12,311 nucleotides of DNA, from the NCBI GenBank assembly GCA_000495415.1, contig AWGX01000001.1, forward strand, positions 1 to 12,311, read 5' to 3'. A program made the translations under genes and the position numbers. The DNA is from Smithella sp. ME-1. GTDB lineage: Bacteria > Desulfobacterota > Syntrophia > Syntrophales > Smithellaceae. The first letter of the stretch is position 1. Each line of letters opens with the position of its first letter. The notes beneath the pieces are model-generated. The model was given only the letters and a program-made list of their open reading frames with translations. It was not told the origin of the DNA and did no database searches. Below, one piece after another: positions 7,146-12,311 of the stretch.

Positions 7146-7158
7146 GGTATTTCACACT

Positions 7159-8634
7159 TTAATCAGGCAACGCTTTTATGAATTCAACTTCCCGCGGAAC
7201 TTTATAGTTGGACAGATATATTTTACAATACCGGATAATTTCTTTTTCGTCGGCAGAATATCCTTCTTTCAGAACGATTTGCGCTTTCACCACTTCGCCA
7301 CGCATTAAATCCTGTTTACCTGATACGCTCGAAATTTGTACTGCAGGATGCATATTCAATACATTTTCCACTTCGCTCGCATACACATTGAATCCGCTGG
7401 TGATGATCATTCTTTTTTTAAGTCCGGTCAAAAAAATGTAATTTTCTTCGTCCATTCTGCCCAGATCTCCGGTGTAAAGCCAGCCGTCTCGTATTACTGA
7501 AGCGGTAGCCGCTTCATCCTTATAGTAACCTTTCATAACGTTGCCGCCCCGGACAATTAACTCGCCGATTTGATTGCGAGGCAATTCCCGACCAGTATCA
7601 TCAACAATTTTGATATCAATACCTGTCAACGGTGTACCGATAGATCCGTGTTTGGCAACACTCTCGATACGGTTGAAAGAACAGGCGGGTGATGCTTCCG
7701 TCAGGCCATAGCCTTCTAACATACGCACGTTAAATTTCTGCTCAAAAACAGGTATAAAATCAGGAGGCATGGCTGATCCTCCGGTAACGCATATTTTCAA
7801 AGAACTCAAATCATATTTGGACGCTTTTTCATAGAATATCATTCCTACATAAAGACGTGGTACCGCTGCGATGTACGTAATTTTCTCTCTTTCAATGGCT
7901 CCGAAAAAACTTTCCATGGTTAACCTATCCATCATGACGGTGGAACAGCCCGCTTGAATTACATTCAGCATATTTACGGTAGCGCCGAAAGTGTGAAATA
8001 GAGGAATAAGGCAAAGCCCGACATCGTCTGGCCCTCTTCGAAAAATGGGTTGAATCATATCCATCTGTTCACATAGATTGCCATGTGTTAATATCGCTCC
8101 CAGAGGTTTACCGGTCAACCCTGCCGTATATACAATTACAGCCGGATCTTCCGGATTTATTTTTTCCGGATAGGAAGACGAATCATCGCTTTCCGCACCG
8201 GCACACAATTCGCCGTTCTGATTTAATGAATCTATGGCAATTACCTGATGACAGGATATAAGTTTATCTTTAGCCTCCTGATATTTTTTAATCTGGGACG
8301 TTTGAGTTATTAAGATTTTGGAATCCGAATTATTCAGCAGATAAGTCAATTCGAATGCAGTCGAAGACGTGTTAAGAGGAACAACAGCCGCGCCGGTTTT
8401 AAGCACACCGAAATAACTGTAAACAAACTCAGGTATGTTGGGAAGCATAACAGCAACATTATCTCCCTTTCCAATACCTGATTGTTTAATTATGCCGGCA
8501 ACACTGTTTACCGCCCTGTTTAACTGGCTGTATGTAATATATTGCTTCTCACTAATGAAGGCAGTACGATCATAATGTTTTTGTACAGAATCCCTGAATA
8601 ATTGTATTAAATTAATGGTCTTAATAACCTCCAT
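7159..8634 (-). CDS. AMP-forming acyl-CoA ligase-like protein, shortened at the C-terminus
   Basis: A 491-residue member of the acyl-adenylate-forming (ANL) family, which activates carboxylic acids with ATP and usually couples them to CoA. Visible motifs are the ATP loop VYTAGLTGKPLGAILTHGN (168-186), PLFHTFG (211-217), GGSAMP (285-290), EGYGLTEASP (307-316), the ATP-binding GWLYTGDLG (384-392) and the hinge and A8 region GLKKRMIITSGFNVYASEVE (404-423). The protein stops at NYKVPREVEFIKALPD, just before the usual A10 motif whose Lys catalyses adenylation. The ATP loop also departs from SGTTGxPKG by Ala, Leu and Leu. It may be a thioesterification-only or otherwise altered enzyme, or may have lost activity. 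No ribosome-binding site precedes the ATG; GGAGG instead lies inside the first codons. The family is certain, the substrate (fatty or aromatic acid) unknown. Confidence 0.92.
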   Translation of the reverse strand: MEVIKTINLIQLFRDSVQKHYDRTAFISEKQYITYSQLNRAVNSVAGIIKQSGIGKGDNVAVMLPNIPEFVYSYFGVLKTGAAVVPLNTSSTAFELTYLLNNSDSKILITQTSQIKKYQEAKDKLISCHQVIAIDSLNQNGELCAGAESDDSSSYPEKINPEDPAVIVYTAGLTGKPLGAILTHGNLCEQMDMIQPIFRRGPDDVGLCLIPLFHTFGATVNMLNVIQAGCSTVMMDRLTMESFFGAIEREKITYIAAVPRLYVGMIFYEKASKYDLSSLKICVTGGSAMPPDFIPVFEQKFNVRMLEGYGLTEASPACSFNRIESVAKHGSIGTPLTGIDIKIVDDTGRELPRNQIGELIVRGGNVMKGYYKDEAATASVIRDGWLYTGDLGRMDEENYIFLTGLKKRMIITSGFNVYASEVENVLNMHPAVQISSVSGKQDLMRGEVVKAQIVLKEGYSADEKEIIRYCKIYLSNYKVPREVEFIKALPD

Positions 8635-8652
8635 AAAAAAATTGGCGTTTAC

Positions 8653-8680
8653 ATTAGCATGGCAACATATTTTTTTACAA
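8653..8680 (-). promoter_or_regulatory. Weak candidate promoter just upstream of the ligase cluster
   Basis: On the minus strand TTGTAA (8675-8680) and GCTAAT (8653-8658), 16 bases apart, each match four of six consensus bases. Transcription would begin about 12 bases before the ligase ATG, giving an almost leaderless message. This would fit the absence of a ribosome-binding site upstream of that ATG. The region is AT-rich, so chance matches are likely. Confidence 0.25.
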
Positions 8681-8750
8681 GAGAATAAAGGAGTTAGAAT
8701 AATTTATTTTGCTTTTTGTAAGATATTGTTTCTGTGGCAGGAAAAACTCT

Positions 8751-9497
8751 CTACGTCTTTTGAATACAATCTTCCAAAGATTTTTTCGTCCTGGACATAT
8801 CTCCCGGTTTTACTTCCATAGTTATGGTGGAGTCATATCCCTTTTCAATGAGAGATTTTATGATTGTTTCATAATCCACAATTCCTTCTCCCAGTGGCAG
8901 ATGGAGATCATCTTTAACACCTGTACCACCACGATTATCATGCACGTGAAGATGAACGATTCTGGGAAAGCTATCTTCTATAAAACGAAAAGATGTGTTT
9001 TTTTTCGCCAGAAGCTGGGCATGTCCGATGTCCAGCGTCATTCTGAGGTCAGGAATAGCCTGGAACGCCGGCCCAAAACTTTCGGAATGTTCGCTTAAAT
9101 TCTCTATGCAAACGGTAATTCCATACGTGTTGCCATAATCTACTATACGAGAGAGCAGTTCCAATTTCCCCGGAAGGAGATCTGCCGGCAGCCATCTTTG
9201 ATCAATCCAGAAATGAATAGTCGCCTTGGTAATATCGAGATGTCGAGATATTTCCATCAAAGTTTTGATACGCGGAAGGAATTTGTTTCGAAGCACATCA
9301 ACATCAAGAGGATTATCTTCATTGGGATAATGGGCCAGAAATGAAACATCATATTTGTTTTTTATTTCCATAAGCTGAGATATCCAGCCCTCAACTATCG
9401 CCGGATCATTAAGAGAAATCTCAACAAACGGGTAACCGAGTTTGGCTACCTCAAAGATTTCTTCCATATTATGAGCTCTTCCGCCTATTGTGATCAT
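8751..9497 (-). CDS. Sugar phosphate isomerase/epimerase-like TIM-barrel protein
   Basis: A 248-residue protein of the xylose-isomerase-like TIM barrel (AP-endonuclease 2 fold), a family of metal-dependent isomerases and epimerases acting on sugars or sugar-like substrates. Candidate metal and catalytic positions lie at the strand ends, as in the family: HYPNEDNP (56-63, His56), IHFWID (94-99, His95), CIENLSEH (130-137, Glu132), LDIGHAQL (155-162, Asp156 and His159), HLHVHDN (182-188), HLPLGEG (199-205) and ITMEVKPG (225-232, Glu228). The ATG at 9495-9497 is chosen because AAGG lies 9 bases upstream. The open frame continues to 9560, but its first codons fall in the 62-bp palindromic repeat and read as Arg-rich non-family sequence. 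The patatin-like gene is 152 bases upstream and the ligase 116 bases downstream. The substrate is unknown. An endonuclease IV role is unlikely because the protein is short. Confidence 0.88.
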   Translation of the reverse strand: MITIGGRAHNMEEIFEVAKLGYPFVEISLNDPAIVEGWISQLMEIKNKYDVSFLAHYPNEDNPLDVDVLRNKFLPRIKTLMEISRHLDITKATIHFWIDQRWLPADLLPGKLELLSRIVDYGNTYGITVCIENLSEHSESFGPAFQAIPDLRMTLDIGHAQLLAKKNTSFRFIEDSFPRIVHLHVHDNRGGTGVKDDLHLPLGEGIVDYETIIKSLIEKGYDSTITMEVKPGDMSRTKKSLEDCIQKT

Positions 9498-9518
9498 GCT
9501 GCGTAACCTTAACATATA

Positions 9519-9580
9519 TGTAGGGGCTGTTCCCCGAACAGCCCGCGATTTTCGGAGCATTCAGGGGAACGCGCCCTACA
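9519..9580. repeat. 62-bp palindromic interspersed repeat (REP/MITE-like)
   Basis: The element begins TGTAGGG and ends CCCTACA, and the inverted arms extend imperfectly to 17 bases each (shared GTTCCCC further in, three mismatches between). The left arm folds on itself as a perfect 9-bp stem, GGGCTGTTC (9524-9532) and GAACAGCCC (9536-9544), with a 3-base loop. It is much richer in GC than its surroundings. Such TGTAGGG-ended elements are scattered through many bacterial genomes (general knowledge). Here it lies between the patatin-like and isomerase genes and could also act as a partial transcript end or a stabilising hairpin. Confidence 0.72.
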
Positions 9581-9648
9581 TTGGCCTTCGCCTCTCTGCT
9601 ACCTCAATATCATCCTTGATTTAGAAATGGTATTCGGACTGAGTTTTT

Positions 9649-10548
9649 TTAAAGTCTTCCTTCCCGTTTCAGTCTGTCAATAATTTTTTGAATTTCCGGC
9701 ATTTTGATACTGGCCGCTTTTTCACCCTCGAAAATCGCTTCGTTAAATTTGTCCATATCGGTGGAGCCGATATTCTTCATATTCGGACGGATCACGATAT
9801 CGGCGTTTTTGATCTGATATTCAGCAATTCGGGCATACATTATGTCTATAGACTTTCTCATTGTATCCATGATTCCATCGGGTACATTGGTATTTATACC
9901 ACCGGAAATATCCACGGCAATTACAACATCCGCCCCATTGCGTCGCGCTACATCAACAGCTACAGGGCTAACCACGCCACCATCAATATATGTGCCGCTC
10001 CCAATCTTCGAAGGTTGAAACACGCCTGGCACGGAGCAACTCGCACGCACAGCCATACCGGTATTGCCCTTCGCAAAAACTACTTCTTCTCCGGTGGCAG
10101 CATTGGTTGCCACGGCATAGTACCGAATTTTCAGTTTTTCTATAGGAGTATTCTGTATGTTTAAGTTGATGAAATTCTCTATTTTCTCGCCCTTGATGAG
10201 CCCGCCTCTCCATATCTTCCAGTCATAATCAATAACGTTGTCAGCTTCCATCTTCATGGCAAGTCCCTGAAGTTCAAAGGCGGTCTTACCCGAAGCGTAC
10301 AAGCTGCCAACCAGACTGCCCGCACTTGTACCCACGATCATGTGTATTGGAATCTTCTGAGCTTCCAGTACTTTCAGCACTCCAATATGCGCGAAGCCTT
10401 TAGATGCCCCCGCCCCTAATACAACCGCAATCTGGGCCGGCTTCGGAGGAGCAGCCGGTCGTAAAGCGGCACATGCAGTAAGAATTAAAATCGCAAAAAC
10501 CAAAAGCAGAAATGCGCCAAGTTTTGTACTATTTATAAAACCAAACAT
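9649..10548 (-). CDS. Patatin-like phospholipase, outer-envelope lipoprotein
   Basis: A 299-residue serine hydrolase of the patatin/RssA family, predicted to cleave acyl esters of lipids. The N-terminus is a lipoprotein signal: hydrophobic 12-23, lipobox LTAC (23-26) with acylated Cys26, then a Pro/Ala-rich linker. The catalytic set is complete: the oxyanion loop GAGASKG (45-51), the nucleophile elbow GTSAGS (73-78) with Ser75, and the dyad Asp189 in DGG (189-191). RASCSVPGVFQP (168-179) is another family-typical block. AAGGA lies 7 bases before the ATG. The gene follows mobB after 75 bases. The product should sit on the periplasmic face of the inner or outer membrane. Its role could be phospholipid turnover; the link to the neighbouring catabolic genes is only positional. 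Confidence 0.94.
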   Translation of the reverse strand: MFGFINSTKLGAFLLLVFAILILTACAALRPAAPPKPAQIAVVLGAGASKGFAHIGVLKVLEAQKIPIHMIVGTSAGSLVGSLYASGKTAFELQGLAMKMEADNVIDYDWKIWRGGLIKGEKIENFINLNIQNTPIEKLKIRYYAVATNAATGEEVVFAKGNTGMAVRASCSVPGVFQPSKIGSGTYIDGGVVSPVAVDVARRNGADVVIAVDISGGINTNVPDGIMDTMRKSIDIMYARIAEYQIKNADIVIRPNMKNIGSTDMDKFNEAIFEGEKAASIKMPEIQKIIDRLKREGRL

Positions 10549-10623
10549 CTTTTTATCCTTATTCTTTTAAAAAGATATATTATCAAAGCCAGTGCCAGTA
10601 AATTCGACCCACAAAACGGATCA

Positions 10624-11118
10624 TTACTTTAAAAATTTATTTTCAATTAAATCAACAATACCTTGAGCATCCCCGATATTGAAACAAGGAACACCGATAT
10701 CTATAATTATATCTGAAGCAATGGCCAGCAAATTATCTTCCTTTTTACACAATAATTCACGTTTCAGTTCGGAACGGAAAACTTCGATTTTAGGAAAAGG
10801 ATTTCCTTTGTAACCTTCAGAAAGAATTATGTCCGCACCTTTAATATATTTTCCCCTGATTTCGTCCAGCGAATGATCATGGTCGAGGTCTTCAATCAAA
10901 GCTACCCGGTGGGCAGATGAAATTACTGTTGTGCGGGCACCGGCTTTTTTATGACGCCAGCTGTCCTTCCCTTCATGATCCATGTCAAACCCATGAATAT
11001 TATGCTTGATTGTAGCTACCTGGTATCCTCTTTTTACCAGTTCCGGAATCAGCTTTTCTATTAAAGTTGTTTTGCCGGAATTGGATTTACCGACAATAGA
11101 TATGATCGGTGTTGTCAT
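10624..11118 (-). CDS. mobB: MobB-type molybdopterin-guanine dinucleotide biosynthesis adapter
   Basis: A 164-residue P-loop GTP-binding protein that assists MobA in attaching GMP to molybdopterin for molybdenum and tungsten enzymes. Evidence is the N-terminal Walker A GKSNSGKT (10-17), the family block IKHNIHGFDMDHEGKDSWRH (37-56) followed by KKAGA, and the Walker-B-like ILSEGYKG segment near 97-104. The start is the ATG at 11116-11118, since MTTPIISIVG matches the usual beginning of the family. The open frame extends to a GTG at 11160, but no ribosome-binding site supports that. A GAGG lies 14 bases before the chosen ATG, which is rather distant. No mobA or molybdoenzyme gene is present in the window. 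Alternative roles as a general P-loop adapter (for instance formate-dehydrogenase-linked) cannot be excluded. Confidence 0.9.
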   Translation of the reverse strand: MTTPIISIVGKSNSGKTTLIEKLIPELVKRGYQVATIKHNIHGFDMDHEGKDSWRHKKAGARTTVISSAHRVALIEDLDHDHSLDEIRGKYIKGADIILSEGYKGNPFPKIEVFRSELKRELLCKKEDNLLAIASDIIIDIGVPCFNIGDAQGIVDLIENKFLK

Positions 11119-11363
11119 TATTTCTCGAAATACCTCTATTATTAAATGTTCCGGAATCACAGGGAGACATATTCTCTAAAAGATTCATAACATATATTTT
11201 TTTCTTTTTCCAATTAAGCCGTTGCATATCCTTATAGTAACAATAAATTACATATATTGTTCTTTATTTTTTTTAACTCAAAATCAAGAAAAAAATTATG
11301 TGACCGGCAGTCAGCGACTTAAACGATTATGATTATACAGCCGGATAAAATTTTAAAGCTTCG

Positions 11364-11378
11364 TACATCTAAGATGTA
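11364..11378. promoter_or_regulatory. 15-bp palindrome in the mobB-tetR intergenic region, candidate operator
   Basis: TACATCT (11364-11370), A, AGATGTA (11372-11378) is a perfect inverted repeat with a 1-base centre, a common form of TetR-family operator. It overlaps a candidate minus-strand promoter facing mobB: -35 TTTACA at 11375-11380 and -10 TTTAAA at 11352-11357, with a 17-base spacer. A second, weaker stem, AACAATA (11239-11245) and TATTGTT (11255-11261), lies closer to mobB. The rest of this 406-base gap (11119-11524) is AT-rich without further signals. That the TetR protein binds here is inference. Confidence 0.4.
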
Positions 11379-11455
11379 AATCACATCCTTACACGGGGTA
11401 ACGATATTTTTTCATTCTTTAGTCAAAAAAATATTTCAAAAAAACAAAAAATCTC

Positions 11456-11516
11456 TTGACAAAAAATATTCTGTATGGTTTTTTTATAACGCATGTTCAA
11501 TATAAAACAAGGGGGG
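11456..11516 (+). promoter_or_regulatory. Promoter and ribosome-binding site of the TetR-family gene
   Basis: A perfect -35 hexamer TTGACA stands at 11456-11461. The best -10-like matches further on (TTTTTA or TATAAC, 11481-11490) are at longer than ideal spacing of 19 to 23 bases, so the promoter would need help or be weak. A GGGGGG run at 11511-11516 precedes the start codon by 8 bases and serves as the ribosome-binding site. Confidence 0.45.
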
Positions 11517-11524
11517 ATTAGCTC

Positions 11525-12253
11525 ATGCCAAAGATAGTCAATCATGACGAATATCGTCAAGAGTTGCTGAAAAAAAGTTTACGTCTGTTCACGCGTAAGG
11601 GTTATCACAACATCAACATGAAGGAAATCGCCGCCGAGAACGATGTATCTACCGGATCGCTGTACCATTATTTCCCCTCTAAAGAAAATATGCTCGCTCA
11701 GATGATTGCCTGGCTCGGCGATGAAAACGTGGACGAATATATCCGTCGAACAAGCTCTATCGAAAGCGTCCGTGAACGTTTTGACATGATTATTGATTAC
11801 TGGAAGGAAAATCGTGAGCTTTATCAGAACATTATGCTCCTGGCGATTGATGTTTTCCGGAATGTAGATATGAAACAATGGAAGGAAGTCTATACTTTTT
11901 TTGCCGAACGCTATACAGCCGGTATGTCGGAGCGACTGAACATCTCGCGACAATTAGCCAAATCGATATTCATTCATTTTCTCGGACTTTCTTTCCATTC
12001 GCTGGCTTTTGATGAACCAGACGAATACGATCAACAAATAGATTTTCTCAATACAATCCTCAGACCACCCATCGTGGACGCACCCAATGATTTGGAAAAA
12101 GCGGCGCAAAAACTCAAGAAAATAACGCGTACTGTTTTGATGAATCCGCTGGCGCCCGAAAAAACAACTATCGAAAAAAGAAAAATACAACACAAAATAA
12201 AAATGACCAAAAATAAAAAAATAACCGGACCTCGTAAAAAATCACGGGTATAA
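11525..12253 (+). CDS. TetR/AcrR-family transcriptional regulator with Lys-rich tail
   Basis: A 242-residue repressor-type protein and the only gene on the plus strand. The N-terminal HTH is typical: residues 11-26 form helix 1 (ELLKKSLRLFTRKGYHN), NMKEIAAENDVSTGSLYHYF (31-50) is the DNA-binding helix-turn-helix, and FPSKENM (50-56) follows, as in the family. The helical ligand-binding domain spans about 60-180. Beyond it is an extra tail (about 190-242) dense in Lys and Arg, ending in GPRKKSRV, which makes the protein about 40 residues longer than usual. It transcribes divergently from mobB, and the palindrome at 11364-11378 lies between them. TetR regulators near acyl-CoA ligase genes often respond to acyl-CoA; whether this one controls the minus-strand genes is inference. 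The start follows a strong G-rich ribosome-binding site. Confidence 0.93.
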   Translation: MPKIVNHDEYRQELLKKSLRLFTRKGYHNINMKEIAAENDVSTGSLYHYFPSKENMLAQMIAWLGDENVDEYIRRTSSIESVRERFDMIIDYWKENRELYQNIMLLAIDVFRNVDMKQWKEVYTFFAERYTAGMSERLNISRQLAKSIFIHFLGLSFHSLAFDEPDEYDQQIDFLNTILRPPIVDAPNDLEKAAQKLKKITRTVLMNPLAPEKTTIEKRKIQHKIKMTKNKKITGPRKKSRV

Positions 12254-12265
12254 AACCAAAAGAAG

Positions 12266-12292
12266 GCAGCGGGGCATTGTACCCTCCGCTGC
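12266..12292 (+). terminator. GC-rich hairpin downstream of the TetR gene
   Basis: GCAGCGG (12266-12272) and CCGCTGC (12286-12292) pair perfectly over 7 bp around a 13-base loop. No U-run follows, but CGGGGC (12270-12275) can alternatively pair with GCCCCG at 12293-12298 or 12304-12309. It may therefore be the start of a GC-rich palindromic repeat cut off by the window edge rather than a simple terminator. Confidence 0.4.
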
Positions 12293-12311
12293 GCCCCGAC
12301 AACGCCCCGAT

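Noticed and set aside
1..12311. Search for CRISPR arrays, tRNA or rRNA genes, integrases, transposases and toxin-antitoxin pairs.
   Set aside because: No regularly spaced repeats, no cloverleaf-like or rRNA-like sequence, and no recombinase-type protein were seen.

Overview
The window is a single gene-dense bacterial region. Ten of its eleven intact genes lie on the minus strand, and one, a TetR-type regulator, lies on the plus strand at the right edge. The mix suggests an anaerobic Desulfobacterota/deltaproteobacterial genome (Syntrophus- or Desulfo-like): a sigma-54 activator with its own sigma-54 promoter, a MobB-type molybdenum cofactor protein, and acyl-CoA and FAA-hydrolase genes beside short TGTAGGG..CCCTACA repeats. 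That assignment is inference; no rRNA or other phylogenetic marker is present.

Left block (about 80-5500), in transcription order from right to left: a membrane-embedded sigma-54 enhancer-binding protein (3127-5220); a 341-bp control region with a good -24/-12 promoter (2849-2864) and a perfect GTCCCA/TGGGAC palindrome about 190 bp upstream of it (3028-3043); two tandem exported SRPBCC/START-like proteins that align without gaps at about 52% identity over residues 41-228 (2099-2785 and 1338-2024); and a multi-pass membrane protein I do not recognise (349-1254). The simplest reading is a self-contained regulator plus targets: the activator senses something at the membrane or in the cytoplasm and switches on two envelope ligand-binding proteins and a membrane partner. 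A role in handling a hydrophobic compound is inference.

This block is bracketed by two copies of one direct repeat (80-191 and 5494-5605, gap-free at a constant offset of 5,414 bp). The right copy is the last 15 or so codons and the downstream flank of an intact FAA-hydrolase gene. The left copy is a decayed remnant of the same gene end, carrying a stop codon where the intact gene has Trp. The block therefore appears to have been inserted at, or duplicated across, the 3' end of this gene. This is the most notable structure in the window.

Middle block (5561-9497): a tight three-gene cluster encoding an acyl-CoA-ligase-like enzyme (7159-8634), a small membrane protein (6594-7145) and an FAA-family hydrolase (5561-6574). 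A sugar-phosphate-isomerase-like TIM-barrel gene (8751-9497) lies upstream. The ligase is unusual: it ends before the A10 catalytic lysine and has a changed ATP-binding loop. A 62-bp palindromic repeat (9519-9580) sits just upstream of the isomerase gene and has probably created a false N-terminal extension of that reading frame.

Right block (9649-12253): a patatin-like lipoprotein, mobB, a 406-bp AT-rich divergent intergenic region with a 15-bp palindrome, and the TetR-family gene with a Lys-rich tail. A GC-rich hairpin follows it at the window edge.
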